From Rhizobacter koreensis (GTDB taxonomy: Bacteria; Pseudomonadota; Gammaproteobacteria; Burkholderiales; Burkholderiaceae_C): a stretch of 64,000 nucleotides of DNA. Within the stretch, counting starts at the first letter, position 1; the number at the start of each line of letters is the position of its first letter. A program made the position numbers and the translations under genes. The DNA is taken from the NCBI RefSeq assembly GCF_013366375.1, contig NZ_JABWMJ010000005.1:304167-368166 (forward strand), read 5' to 3'. Of the stretch, positions 1 to 9,245 are shown one piece after another. The notes beneath the pieces are model-generated. The model ran no database searches. It was not told the origin of the DNA and saw only the letters and a program-made list of their open reading frames with translations.

Positions 1-29
1 GATGCCTTAACCAACTTGGCGACTCCCCT
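1..29 (-). tRNA. tRNA, 5' part only, probably tRNA-Gln
   Basis: Read on the minus strand, bases 29 to 1 form the 5' acceptor strand and D-arm of a tRNA: AGGGGAG, then T8, then a D-arm with GTTGGTTAAGG. The G-rich acceptor strand followed by TCGCCAAG is the form seen in proteobacterial tRNA-Gln, and a tRNA-Gln next to ispE is common in Burkholderiales. The anticodon lies outside the window, so the identity is an inference. Confidence 0.7.
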
Positions 30-86
30 ACACAGGTCGACGGCTTGCGCCGCCAACCTTCAACCTTGCGCTGTGTAGCTGCGCAT

Positions 87-959
87 TCACGCCGGCTCGT
101 CGGCCCAGCCGAGCAACGGATGCGCGGCGAGGCTTCGGCAGATCCGTCCGGTCCAGCCGGCGGGAAGCTCGTCGGGCAACCCGGTGCTCTCGAGGCTCGT
201 TCGCGCGAAGACCGCGCTTCCCGAACCCGTCATGCGGCTGTTGCCGTAACGCTCTTCGAGCCACGACGAGACGGCTGCCACATCGCTGCTGAGCGCCTCG
301 GCGGCGCGTTGCAGGTCGTTTCTGCCGTATTCCCGTCCGCTGTCGTCGAATTGCCTAGCGGTGAAACCCTCGACTATAGCAGCCTCTTGGCTGCGTCCCA
401 CGAGAGGGCTCGTGAAGACGGCGCGCGTCTCGATGCCGTCGGCGGGTTTGACCACTGCGAAGGTGCGCGGCGCGGCTTCGATCGGCGTGATCCGCTCGCC
501 GATGCCCTCGACCGCGGCGTTGCGGCCGCGCAGGAAGAACGGCACGTCGGCACCGAGCGCGAGGCCGAGCGGCAGCAGCTTCTCGAGCGGCCAGCCAAGT
601 CCCCAGAGCCGGTTCAGCGCGAGCAGCGTGGAAGCGGCGTCGGAGCTGCCGCCGCCCATGCCGGCGCCCCAGGGCACGCGCTTCTCGATCGAGATGTCGG
701 CGCCCAGCGAGGTGCCCGACGCAGCGCGCAGCGCACGGGCCGCGCGCAGGCAGAGGTCGTCGGCCGGGAGCGCAGGCCCCAGGTCGTGGCGAGCCAGCCT
801 GCCGTCGTCACGGCGCTCGACGTGCAGCACGTCGGCCCAGTCGATCAGCACCATCACCGACTGCAGCAGGTGATAGCCGTCGGTCCGCCGCCCGACCACG
901 TGCAGGAACAGGTTGAGCTTCGCCGGCGCGGCGACGTCGATGATCGAACGCAGCGCCAC
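87..959 (-). CDS. ispE: 4-diphosphocytidyl-2-C-methyl-D-erythritol kinase IspE
   Basis: This cytosolic GHMP kinase phosphorylates CDP-ME in the non-mevalonate isoprenoid pathway. The 290-residue protein has the usual family length. An N-terminal APAKLNLFL segment carries the conserved lysine (Lys14), the glycine-rich ATP loop PWGAGMGGGSS lies at residues 96-106, and GADVPFF with the catalytic-type Asp follows near 137-142. The start is a GTG one base after the lolB stop, so translation is probably coupled. A tRNA follows downstream on the same strand. Confidence 0.95.
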   Translation of the reverse strand: MALRSIIDVAAPAKLNLFLHVVGRRTDGYHLLQSVMVLIDWADVLHVERRDDGRLARHDLGPALPADDLCLRAARALRAASGTSLGADISIEKRVPWGAGMGGGSSDAASTLLALNRLWGLGWPLEKLLPLGLALGADVPFFLRGRNAAVEGIGERITPIEAAPRTFAVVKPADGIETRAVFTSPLVGRSQEAAIVEGFTARQFDDSGREYGRNDLQRAAEALSSDVAAVSSWLEERYGNSRMTGSGSAVFARTSLESTGLPDELPAGWTGRICRSLAAHPLLGWADEPA

Positions 960-960
960 G

Positions 961-1581
961 TCAGGGCCGATCGAGCTGGACGCGCACGCTCATGACCGGC
1001 GGCTCGGGGTGCACCGCCGACACTGCCGCGTCGGCGAGGCGCGAGAGATCGACACGCCAGCCGAGCTGCTCGAAACCGCCGTCAGGCCCTGGCGCGCTCG
1101 GGGCGCCGGGCCACGGCCGGCCGCGCAGCCAGTCGAACAGCGCGGCGAGCGGCACCGGCTCGCCGAGCACGTCGCGCGACAGCGCGTCGAGGTCGGCGTA
1201 TCGGCGCGAGCCCTGCGGCGTGCGCAGCGCGACCTCGCCGGGCTGCCAGCGCGCCTGCGCGAGAAGGCTGCCGAGCGGCGTCGACAGGTCGAGCCCGCCG
1301 GCATCGGCGCTGCCGCGCAGGTCGAACGCCGCGGCGAAGGCGCGCGCCGGCTGGGTGCCGCTAGCTTCGATCCGCAGCGCGAGGCGGCCGGTGAGCGCGT
1401 CGCCCCCCGGCGCGAACGGCTGCGGCGTGAGCGCGCAGCCGGCGAGCAGCAGGGCGCCGAGCAGCGCTGCGGCGCGGAGGCCCGCACGACCCGCACGCCG
1501 ATCTGCTGCCCCGCCGCCGCCACGAACGTCCGGCTCCGGCGCGCCGCGAGCTGCGCGCGCCGTCGTCGTCGCACCGGTCAC
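961..1581 (-). CDS. lolB: Outer-membrane lipoprotein insertion protein LolB
   Basis: LolB is the outer-membrane receptor that takes lipoproteins from LolA and inserts them into the membrane. The 206-residue product has a hydrophobic segment ending in a lipobox (LAGC, Cys49), then a region with the LolB-like pattern of a beta-rich domain and the phrase TPLGSLLAQ. The GTG start is chosen because it overlaps the stop of the upstream TPR gene (GTGA), the coupling used throughout this operon. It lengthens the N-terminus to 48 residues before the lipid-modified Cys, which is long, so a later start is possible. The lolB-ispE order is typical of the beta- and gammaproteobacteria. Confidence 0.85.
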   Translation of the reverse strand: MTGATTTARAARGAPEPDVRGGGGAADRRAGRAGLRAAALLGALLLAGCALTPQPFAPGGDALTGRLALRIEASGTQPARAFAAAFDLRGSADAGGLDLSTPLGSLLAQARWQPGEVALRTPQGSRRYADLDALSRDVLGEPVPLAALFDWLRGRPWPGAPSAPGPDGGFEQLGWRVDLSRLADAAVSAVHPEPPVMSVRVQLDRP

Positions 1582-3575
1582 AGATCGACGCCCAGGCGGG
1601 CCAGCGTCTCGCGCAGGACGTCGTTGCTGGCGTCGCGCGCGCGTGCCTCGCGCCAGACTCGCTTGGCCTCTTCGGACTGGCCGACGCTCCACAGCACCTC
1701 GCCGAGGTGCGCGCCGATTTCGGGATCGGGCCGCGACTGGTAGGCGCCGCGCAGCAGGCGCAGCGCCTCGTCGCGGTTGCCGAGGCGGAACTCGACCCAG
1801 CCGAGGCTGTCGGTGATGAACGGCTCGCCGGGGCTCAGCTCGAGCGCCTTGCGGATCAGGTCGCGCGCCTCGGGCAGCCGCACGCGCCGCTCCGCGAGCG
1901 AGTAGCCGAGCGCGTTGTAGGCGTGGTGGTGGTCGGGCTTGAGCTCGATCACCCGGCGCAGCAGGCGCTCCATTTCGTCGACCCGCGCGAGCTTCTCGGC
2001 CATCATGGCCTGCTCGTAGAGCATGTCGATGTCGTTCGGGAAGCGCTGGCCCGCAGCCGCGAGCACCTGTTCGGCGTCGGACCAGAGCTTCTGGTCTCGC
2101 AGCAGCTGCACCTCGGCCATGACCTTCGCGCGCGCGTCCTCGGCGCGCGTTTCGGGGATGTTGCGGATCAGCTCGCGCGCGGCGCCGACCTTGCCTTGCC
2201 TGGCGAGCAGCGAGGCGCGCCGCGTCTGCAGCTCCATGCCGCCCTGCGCCGGGTCGACACGCGCCAGCCACGCCTCGGCGCCGGCGAAGTCGCTCTTGAG
2301 CTCGGCGGCCTGCGCGAGCATCAGGAGCGCCGGCGTGAGCGTGCGGGCACGCGACGGCGGCTCGTCGTCATCGTCGTCGCTCTGACGCGCCGGCGCCGCG
2401 ACCACCGCCCCCGACTCGACGAGGCGCACGTAGGTCTGCAGCGCCTTGATTGCCGCGTCGGGGTGACGCAGCTCGATCTCGAGCGCGCCGAGCGTGAGCC
2501 ACGGCTGCGGCAGGTCGGGGTCGCTGCGCGTCAGCAGCTCGACCTGTGCGCGCGCGTCGCCGATGCGCTGCGACGCCGCGAGGGTTCGCGTGTAGAGCAG
2601 GCGCATGCCCGTGTTGGCGGGGTTCGCGGCGAGGTGGCGCGTGACGATTGCCTCGGCGGCCGGCTGGCCCGGCAGCAGGTCGAGCGCCACCAGCGCCGGC
2701 GCTTCGGCGCCCGGCTCGTCGACGCTTGCGCGCTCGACGAGCGCGAGCGCCTTCGCGGGCTCTCCGGCAGCGAGCCAGGCGCGCGCCGCGGCGACGCGCG
2801 CCGAGGTACGCGCGACCGGCGCCTCGAGGTACGGCGCGACGAGGCGCTCGATCAGCGCAGCGGCGGCGGCGCGCTGTGCCGCGGTGTCGGTGCGGCGCGA
2901 CACCAGCGCCGGAAGGCCGTCGATCGCCGCCGGCCGGGTCACGTCGGATAGGCCCGCCAGCAGCGCACGCAGCGGCTCCTCGGCCTCGGCGACACGGTTG
3001 AGCGCCACCAGCAACTGCACCTGGAAGCGCAGCGCGTCCTGCGACTGCGGAATGGCATTGCGCCACGCCACCACCGCGGCGAGCGCCTGCTCGCCGGCAC
3101 GCGCGCGCAGCGCGATCTCGGTGGTGCGGCGGAACAGCTGCTCGCTCCGGGTCCGGCGCGCGGCGTCGAGCATCACCTGATAAGCCGTGCCGGCATCTCC
3201 CTGGCGCAGCTCCATCTCGGCGATCAGCAGCTGGTAGAGCAGCGTGGCGTCGAGCGCCGAATTCTCGACCGCAGGTTTGCGCGGCGAGGTGGGGTCCGAC
3301 GCCGCAGCAGCGGGCGGTGCAGGCGGGCTCGCCGGATCGGCGGCCGGCGCAGCCGGAGCGGCGGGTGCGGCCGAGGGCGGCGTCGCGGCCGGCGCCGCGG
3401 GTTGCCCCGGCGGCGTCGGCGCCGGCGTGATCGGCGTGGTGGCCGGCGCAGTGGGGCTGGCCGGGTCCGAGGGACTCGTGCCGGCGGGGGCGCCCTGCGG
3501 CTGCGCGCCGACGGCCAGCGCACTCAGGCCGGCAAGCGCAACCAGGGTGCGCCAGGTGAATCGGGACGCCGACAT
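1578..3575 (-). CDS. Exported tetratricopeptide-repeat protein
   Basis: The 665-residue protein has an N-terminal signal peptide (SALAVGAQ), then a Pro/Ala-rich stretch at about residues 30-90, then many helical TPR units. The last ones are the clearest (HHAYNALGYSLAERR, ITDSLGWVEFRLGN), near residues 545-620. The ATG at 3575 is preferred over a TTG 18 bases upstream because a GGAG sequence precedes it at good distance. TPR proteins at this position next to lolB and ispE are conserved in Burkholderiales. The role is not established, but a periplasmic scaffold is likely. It is transcribed divergently from mutM. Confidence 0.85.
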   Translation of the reverse strand: MSASRFTWRTLVALAGLSALAVGAQPQGAPAGTSPSDPASPTAPATTPITPAPTPPGQPAAPAATPPSAAPAAPAAPAADPASPPAPPAAAASDPTSPRKPAVENSALDATLLYQLLIAEMELRQGDAGTAYQVMLDAARRTRSEQLFRRTTEIALRARAGEQALAAVVAWRNAIPQSQDALRFQVQLLVALNRVAEAEEPLRALLAGLSDVTRPAAIDGLPALVSRRTDTAAQRAAAAALIERLVAPYLEAPVARTSARVAAARAWLAAGEPAKALALVERASVDEPGAEAPALVALDLLPGQPAAEAIVTRHLAANPANTGMRLLYTRTLAASQRIGDARAQVELLTRSDPDLPQPWLTLGALEIELRHPDAAIKALQTYVRLVESGAVVAAPARQSDDDDDEPPSRARTLTPALLMLAQAAELKSDFAGAEAWLARVDPAQGGMELQTRRASLLARQGKVGAARELIRNIPETRAEDARAKVMAEVQLLRDQKLWSDAEQVLAAAGQRFPNDIDMLYEQAMMAEKLARVDEMERLLRRVIELKPDHHHAYNALGYSLAERRVRLPEARDLIRKALELSPGEPFITDSLGWVEFRLGNRDEALRLLRGAYQSRPDPEIGAHLGEVLWSVGQSEEAKRVWREARARDASNDVLRETLARLGVDL

Positions 3576-3686
3576 CGGGTGCTCCTGAGCCAAACCGCAA
3601 TTTTATGAGGCGGCCCGCGCCGGCGGCCGTGCAGGGCGATCGACGGCAGGTCGGGATAATCCGGCGCCTTCCTGCACCCGCTGCCC

Positions 3687-4502
3687 ATGCCCGAGCTACC
3701 CGAGGTCGAAGTCACGCGCCAGAGCTTCGCCGAGCGCATTCGCGGCGCGAGCGTGCTGCACGTGCGGCTCGGCAAGGCGCTGCGCTGGCCGCTCGGCTGC
3801 GCGCCCGAGGTCCTGAAGGGGCAGACCGTCACCGGCGTCACCCGGCGCGGCAAGTACCTGTGGCTCGCGCTCGACGACGGCGGCCTGCTGATGCATCTGG
3901 GCATGTCGGGCTCGCTCGGCTTCGGGCCGGCCGGTGGGGCGCCCGGCGTGCACGACCATTTCGACCTCGTCACCGACCGCGGCACCCTGCGCCTGACGGA
4001 CCCCCGCCGCTTCGGCGCGGTCGTCTGGTCGCCGGGCCTCGAGAGCGGCATGGCTGCCAAGCTGCTCGGCTCGCTCGGCATCGAGCCGTTCGACGAGGGC
4101 TTCACCGGCGCCTACCTGCATGCCGCGCTGCAGCGGCGCAAGGTGGCGGTGAAGGTCGCGCTGCTCGGCGGCGACATCGTCGTCGGCGCCGGCAACATCT
4201 ACGCCTGCGAGGCACTGTTCGACGCGCGCATCGACCCGCGCACGCGCAGCGACCGCCTCAGCAAGCCGCGCTGCGACCTGCTCGCGGCGGCGGTGCGGGG
4301 CACCCTGCTGCGCGCCGTCGAGGCGGGCGGCTCGACGCTGCGCAACTATCGCAACGCCGACGGCGACGCCGGCCGCTTCCAGTCGCTGGCGAGCGTCTAC
4401 GGGCGCGCCGGCGAGCCGTGCGTGCGCTGCGACGGGACGGTGCGCCGCATCGTCCAGGGGCAGCGCGCGACCTTCTTCTGCGCGGGGTGCCAGAAGCGAT
4501 AG
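3687..4502 (+). CDS. mutM: Formamidopyrimidine-DNA glycosylase MutM (Fpg)
   Basis: This bifunctional base-excision-repair enzyme removes 8-oxoguanine and other oxidised purines and nicks the abasic site. The protein begins with MPELPEVE, so the catalytic N-terminal Pro2 and Glu3 are intact. Lys56 in GKYLW is the conserved catalytic-domain lysine. A C-terminal zinc finger is formed by Cys245, Cys248, Cys265 and Cys268. Its 271 residues match the family. It lies close to mutY, which removes adenine opposite the same lesion, so the two GO-system genes sit together. Confidence 0.97.
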   Translation: MPELPEVEVTRQSFAERIRGASVLHVRLGKALRWPLGCAPEVLKGQTVTGVTRRGKYLWLALDDGGLLMHLGMSGSLGFGPAGGAPGVHDHFDLVTDRGTLRLTDPRRFGAVVWSPGLESGMAAKLLGSLGIEPFDEGFTGAYLHAALQRRKVAVKVALLGGDIVVGAGNIYACEALFDARIDPRTRSDRLSKPRCDLLAAAVRGTLLRAVEAGGSTLRNYRNADGDAGRFQSLASVYGRAGEPCVRCDGTVRRIVQGQRATFFCAGCQKR

Positions 4503-4724
4503 CCGCCGGGCGCCGACACCCCCGTCGGAACGAGTCACCCGGCGCCGGCAGCGATTGCCCGGCCCGCGTACAGTGCCCGCCACGCTGCGCCTGACTCGGC
4601 GTCGCCAAACCCCTCACGAAATTTGCGGAGCACGCGTGCAGGCCCGATGCGAAGATGCCACGCTCATCCCGCCAGGTTTCCCGACGTCGGTCGGAGAGCC
4701 GTCACCGCCCGTGAACGACCGCCG

Positions 4725-7118
4725 ATGACGACGTCCTTTGCCACCAGTCTCGACGCCCTCGGCGCCTGGCGCTCCGAGGTCGGTCGCCGCGTCGACGAGC
4801 TGGCGCGCTTTCTGGCCGACCACGCGCTCACCGAGAACATCGCCGCCGACCAGCTCGGCGCGCTGCGCGAGCGGCTGCGCAACGAGAAGCTGGTGGTCGC
4901 GTTCGTCGCCGAGTTCTCGCGCGGCAAGTCGGAGCTGATCAACGCGATCTTCTTCGCCGACACCGGCCGGCGGATCCTGCCGGCGACGCCGGGCCGCACC
5001 ACCATGTGCCCGGTCGAGCTCGGCTGGCGCGCCGACGAGCCGGCGTCGCTGATGCTGCTGCCGATCGAGACGCGTCTGGAGGGCGTCGCGCTCGGCGAGC
5101 TGCGCAACCAGCCGCGCGCCTGGCGCCGCCTCGAGCTCGACATCGACGATCCGCAGCGCCTGGCGGACGCGCTGCTCGAGGTGACGCTCACCGAAAGCGT
5201 CAGCGAGGAGCGCGCGCGCGCCCTCGGCTTCTGGGACGACGAGAACCCCGAGGAAAACCCGCCGCGCGACGCGTTCGGCAAGGTCGAGGTGCCGGCCTGG
5301 CGCCACGCGATCATCAACTACCCGCACCCGCTGCTGAAGCAGGGGCTGGTGGTGCTCGACACGCCCGGCCTCAACGCGATCGGCGCCGAGCCCGAGCTGA
5401 CGCTGAGCCTGTTGCCGACCGCGCACGCCACCGTCTTCATCCTGGGCGCCGACACTGGCGTCACGCGCTCCGATCTGGCGATCTGGCGCGACCACCTGGG
5501 GCCGCAGGCGCCCGGACGCTTCGTCGTCCTGAACAAGATCGATGCGCTCGAGGACCCGCTCGCGACCTGGGAGCAGGTGCAGGCGCAGATCACGATGCAG
5601 CAGCACGACACGGCGCGGCTGCTCGGGGTGCCCGCCGAGCGCGTGTTCCCGCTGTCGGCGCGTCAGGGCCTCACCGCGCGCGTGAACCGCGACGCCCGTG
5701 CGCTCGCCCGCAGCCGGCTGCCGGCGCTCGAGGCCGCGCTCGGCGCGCAGCTGCTGCCGCAGCGCCGCGAGGTGCTCGAGCAGGTGGTCACCGACAGCGT
5801 CCAGCAGATCGAGAACCTCGTTGCGCGCCAGATCGGCGACAGCCGGCGTCAGCTCGCCGAGCAGATGCTCGAGCTGCGGGGCTTGCGCGGGAAGAACGCC
5901 GCCAAGGTGAGCCTGATGCTCACGCGCATCGACAACGAGTCCGACGAGTTCGAGGCGTGCACGCCCGTCGTCCAGGCGATGCGCTCGGTGCACGGCCGGA
6001 TGCTGCGCGACCTGCTGAACGATCTGTCGTCCGATCGCCTGCGCGACGAGATCGCGACCATGCAGAAGGAGATGGGCGGCACCTTCCTGAAGTTCGGTGC
6101 GAAGAAGGCGTTCATCGCGCTCGGGGAGCGCCTGCGCGTGCTGCTCGCCGAGGCCGAGCGGCGCAGCAACGAGATCCGCGACATGCTCGGCGCGTCGTTC
6201 AACCGTCTCAACGCGGAGTTCGGCTTCAGCCTGCAGCTCGGCAAGCCGCTCGAACTCGGCCGCTTCGCGAGCGAGCTCGAGCTGATCGAGACGAGCTACG
6301 TGCAGTACCTCGGGCTCACCCTCTCGCTGCGCCTGGTGCAGCCGAAGTTCATGGAGCAGTTCCGGCGCATGCTGCTCTCCAAGCTGCGCATCGTGTTCGA
6401 GAACGCGAGCGGCGAGGTCGAGCTGTGGAACAAGGCGCTCACCAGCCAGGTCGATTCGCAGCTGCGTGAGCGCCGGCGCGGCTTCGGCCGGCGCCGCGAG
6501 GCGCTCGAGCGCATCCAGACCGCGTCGAGCGAGCTCGAAAAGCGCATCACCGAGCTCGAAGGCCAGGACCATCGCCTCCTGGTGTTCCATTCGAAAAGTC
6601 GCGAGCTCGCTCACGCGCTGCGCGAGCAGGCCGCCGAGATGCCGGTTGCGGCGCCCGAGGCACCCGCTTCGGCAGGCGACGAGAGCGTGCCGCTGATCCG
6701 CATCGGTCTGCCCGATCCGGCGGACGAGCAGGCGGGCGAAGGCGCGGCGCCGCGCGTGACCGAAGGCTTCGCGACAGCGAGCGATGGCGCCGGATCCGCG
6801 CGGGTGGTCGACCTCGCCGACGTCGAGTCGTCGCGGCTCGGATCGCGCGCCGAGCGCGCGGGCGCGGCTGGCGAAACAGTCGGTGCGGATGGCGACGGCA
6901 GCGCGAGCAGGGCCGCCGGGCGCGCCACGGTCGACGGGGCGGAACGGGAGTCCTCCGGCCCCGGCGGCAGCGTTCAACCGCTGGCGAGCGCGCCGGCCCC
7001 GGCCTCGGCGGCCGCCGAACCGATGGACCTGCCGCTGTTCGGCGACGCCGAACCGGTCACGATCGATCTGCCGCTGTTCGACGACATCGAGCCCGTGCGG
7101 CAGCGTGTTCGCGCCTGA
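4725..7118 (+). CDS. Dynamin-like GTPase with low-complexity C-terminal tail
   Basis: This is a large bacterial GTPase of the dynamin-like superfamily, 797 residues from the ATG at 4725. A poorer upstream extension to 4623 is possible, and no strong ribosome site marks either start. G1 is the loop EFSRGKSE (63-70), G3 is DTPG (212-215) and G4 is NKID (270-273). A long helical, heptad-rich region follows (about 330-640), then an acidic, Ala/Gly-rich tail. The tail ends in a 13-residue tandem duplication with DLPLF at residues 768 and 781. Membrane remodelling is inferred from the family; the substrate is unknown. mutY starts 26 bases downstream. Confidence 0.85.
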   Translation: MTTSFATSLDALGAWRSEVGRRVDELARFLADHALTENIAADQLGALRERLRNEKLVVAFVAEFSRGKSELINAIFFADTGRRILPATPGRTTMCPVELGWRADEPASLMLLPIETRLEGVALGELRNQPRAWRRLELDIDDPQRLADALLEVTLTESVSEERARALGFWDDENPEENPPRDAFGKVEVPAWRHAIINYPHPLLKQGLVVLDTPGLNAIGAEPELTLSLLPTAHATVFILGADTGVTRSDLAIWRDHLGPQAPGRFVVLNKIDALEDPLATWEQVQAQITMQQHDTARLLGVPAERVFPLSARQGLTARVNRDARALARSRLPALEAALGAQLLPQRREVLEQVVTDSVQQIENLVARQIGDSRRQLAEQMLELRGLRGKNAAKVSLMLTRIDNESDEFEACTPVVQAMRSVHGRMLRDLLNDLSSDRLRDEIATMQKEMGGTFLKFGAKKAFIALGERLRVLLAEAERRSNEIRDMLGASFNRLNAEFGFSLQLGKPLELGRFASELELIETSYVQYLGLTLSLRLVQPKFMEQFRRMLLSKLRIVFENASGEVELWNKALTSQVDSQLRERRRGFGRRREALERIQTASSELEKRITELEGQDHRLLVFHSKSRELAHALREQAAEMPVAAPEAPASAGDESVPLIRIGLPDPADEQAGEGAAPRVTEGFATASDGAGSARVVDLADVESSRLGSRAERAGAAGETVGADGDGSASRAAGRATVDGAERESSGPGGSVQPLASAPAPASAAAEPMDLPLFGDAEPVTIDLPLFDDIEPVRQRVRA

Positions 7119-7144
7119 GCACGACCGCGTCGTCGCGCCGGCGC

Positions 7145-8446
7145 GTGCCGGCGGAGTTGGCGCCCGAAGCGGCGTTGCCGTCCGGGGCTGACGTCGCCCG
7201 CGAGACGCCGGCGTCGCCCACGGCGATCGATGCGCGCGAGGACTTGCCGGCGTTCGGGCCGCGTCGAGCGTTGCACCCGAGCATCGCCGGGACGGACCCC
7301 GTGCCGCGAGCCGATCGCGAGGCACCCGCCCGCGGATCGTCCGCGCGCCGCCAGCCCGACCTGTTCGCCGCGAGCGATGCCGAAGCGGCTGCCGCGGACG
7401 GCGCTCCGGCGTCGATCGCCGAGCTCGTGATCGCGTGGCAGCGCACGCACGGGCGCCATCACCTGCCCTGGCAGAACACGCGCGATCCGTACCGGGTGTG
7501 GCTGTCCGAAGTGATGCTGCAGCAGACGCAGGTCTCGACCGTGCTCGGCTACTACAAGCGCTTTCTCGCGCGCTTTCCCGACGTGCGCGCGCTTGCCGCG
7601 GCGCCGCTCGACGACGTGCTCGCGCTGTGGAGCGGCCTCGGTTACTACAGCCGGGCGCGCCTGCTGCATCGATGCGCGCAGGTGGTCGTCGCCGAGCACG
7701 CCGGCGCGTTCCCCGCGACCAGCGCGGGGCTCGAGCAGTTGCCTGGCATCGGGCGCTCGACCGCGGCGGCGATTGCCGCGTTCTGCTTCGGCGAGCGCGT
7801 CGCGATCCTCGACGGCAACGTCAAGCGCGTGCTGGCGCGCGTGCTCGCATTCGACGTCGACCTCGCCTCGGGCGCCGAGCAGAAGCGGCTCTGGCAGCAC
7901 GCGACCGACCTCCTGCCGGCCGCCGGCATCGAGCGCTACACGCAGGGCCTGATGGACCTCGGCGCCGGCGTCTGCCACGTCCGCACGCCGGCATGCACGG
8001 CGTGCCCGCTGCGGGTGCGCTGCGCCGCCGCGGCCAGCGGGGAGCCGGAGCGCTATCCGTTCAAGACGCGGCGCCTGCGGCGCGGCACGCGCGAGGCTGT
8101 CTGGCTGCAGCTCGAGTGGCGGGGATCGATCTGGCTGGTGCGGCGCGACGCCAAGGGCGTCTGGGGCGGGCTCTGGAGCCTTCCCGAATTCGCGAGCGCC
8201 GCCGAGTTCGATGCCGCGACGCACGGCTGGCCCGGCAGCGCCACCGTGCGACCGAGCTTCACGCACGTGCTGACGCACCTCGACTGGACCCTGCACCCGG
8301 TGCGTTGGGTGCTGCCGGAAGCGACGGCCGAGGCGGCGGTGAGCCGGATCGTCGACGCGTGGCCGAGCGGCCGCTGGTTCGCGAACGACGCGGCGCCGGC
8401 AGCCGGCATTCCGGCGCCGCTGCGCAGGCTGCTCGAAGAGGGCTAG
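7145..8446 (+). CDS. mutY: Adenine DNA glycosylase MutY
   Basis: MutY excises adenine mispaired with 8-oxoguanine. The helix-hairpin-helix glycosylase domain carries the catalytic Glu in SEVMLQQTQ (residue 122 from the first start) and the catalytic Asp in ILDGNVKR. A 4Fe-4S loop with the spacing C-x6-C-x2-C-x5-C follows, then a C-terminal NUDIX-like domain for 8-oxoG recognition. From the GTG at 7145 the protein is 433 residues, about 80 more than usual. The extra N-terminus is Ala/Pro/Asp-rich with a QPDLF motif (residues 70-74). An in-frame GTG at 7301 is an alternative start that would keep this motif. Confidence 0.92.
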   Translation: MPAELAPEAALPSGADVARETPASPTAIDAREDLPAFGPRRALHPSIAGTDPVPRADREAPARGSSARRQPDLFAASDAEAAAADGAPASIAELVIAWQRTHGRHHLPWQNTRDPYRVWLSEVMLQQTQVSTVLGYYKRFLARFPDVRALAAAPLDDVLALWSGLGYYSRARLLHRCAQVVVAEHAGAFPATSAGLEQLPGIGRSTAAAIAAFCFGERVAILDGNVKRVLARVLAFDVDLASGAEQKRLWQHATDLLPAAGIERYTQGLMDLGAGVCHVRTPACTACPLRVRCAAAASGEPERYPFKTRRLRRGTREAVWLQLEWRGSIWLVRRDAKGVWGGLWSLPEFASAAEFDAATHGWPGSATVRPSFTHVLTHLDWTLHPVRWVLPEATAEAAVSRIVDAWPSGRWFANDAAPAAGIPAPLRRLLEEG

Positions 8447-8611
8447 TCGGCGGCGAGGCTCGGTGCTAAGTCAGCGGGAAGACCGGGGCGGTCCACGCCA
8501 CGCGATAGGCGCCAGGCCCTCGGCGCACGCCTTCGACTCCCACGACGGCTGCTTCTTATCGTGGAGTTGCCGCACCCCTGACGCGCGGAAGGCGCGTCGG
8601 CCCGCGGGCCT

Positions 8612-9244
8612 TCAGGCGTTCGTCGCCGCCTGCGAACGCAGCACCGAGTCGACCACCGCGAGCCGCCCGACGGGGTCGACCATCTCGAGCAGGAGCTGGC
8701 GGTCCTCGACCGCGATCGGCAGGATTTCGCACCAGCGGTTGGCGACCCAGCCGGCGCTCTCGAAGCGCAACGGCTGCAGGAACGGCAGCTCGCCCTGCTC
8801 CTGCAGCGCGTCGATCACCTGGCGCAGCCCGGTGACCGCCGACGCCTGCGGCTCGAGCGGCGCGACGACCGGGTCGTCGGGCCACTCGGTCGCGTCGGCG
8901 CGCCAGAGGCCGTCCGGCTGCTGGTGGGCGGGCCCGAGCCTGAAGCGGCGCGTGCCGCGGCAGCGGATCTGCAGGATGCCGGTCTGGGCGCTGTCGACGT
9001 CGATCAGCTCGGCGAGCGTACCGGTGCCCTGCAGCGCGACCTCTTCCCCGCTGCCGGGGCGGCGCACCTCGGAGCCGGCACGCAGCGCGACCACGCCGAA
9101 CGGGCGGCGCTCGCGCAGGCACGCCGCCACCATGTCGACGTAGCGCGTCTCGAACACCTTCAGCACGAGCAGCCCGCCGGGGAACAGCACGGTCTGCAGC
9201 GGAAAGAGCGCGAGGTCGGGATGGACGGTCGGTGCGTCGGCCAT
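8612..9244 (-). CDS. LON N-terminal (substrate-binding) domain protein
   Basis: The 210-residue protein consists almost wholly of the domain found at the N-terminus of Lon protease. It opens with LALFPLQTVLFPGGLLVLKVFETRY and contains GT(G)TLAELIDVD and GTRRFRLG segments. There is no AAA or protease domain, so it is not a Lon protease. Stand-alone LON-domain proteins are common in proteobacteria and lack a proven function. The ATG lies one base after the rapZ stop, so it is probably the last gene of a nadK/recN/rapZ-side operon. Confidence 0.85.
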   Translation of the reverse strand: MADAPTVHPDLALFPLQTVLFPGGLLVLKVFETRYVDMVAACLRERRPFGVVALRAGSEVRRPGSGEEVALQGTGTLAELIDVDSAQTGILQIRCRGTRRFRLGPAHQQPDGLWRADATEWPDDPVVAPLEPQASAVTGLRQVIDALQEQGELPFLQPLRFESAGWVANRWCEILPIAVEDRQLLLEMVDPVGRLAVVDSVLRSQAATNA

Positions 9245-9245
9245 G

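Noticed and set aside
4614..7325. A 903-codon open frame on the minus strand opposite the dynamin-like gene
   Set aside because: Its composition is the Ala/Arg/Leu mirror of a high-GC gene, it has no domain, and the plus strand carries clear GTPase motifs.
8447..8611. Hairpin GACGCGC-GGAAG-GCGCGTC between mutY and the LON-domain gene as a terminator
   Set aside because: No T-tract follows on either strand.
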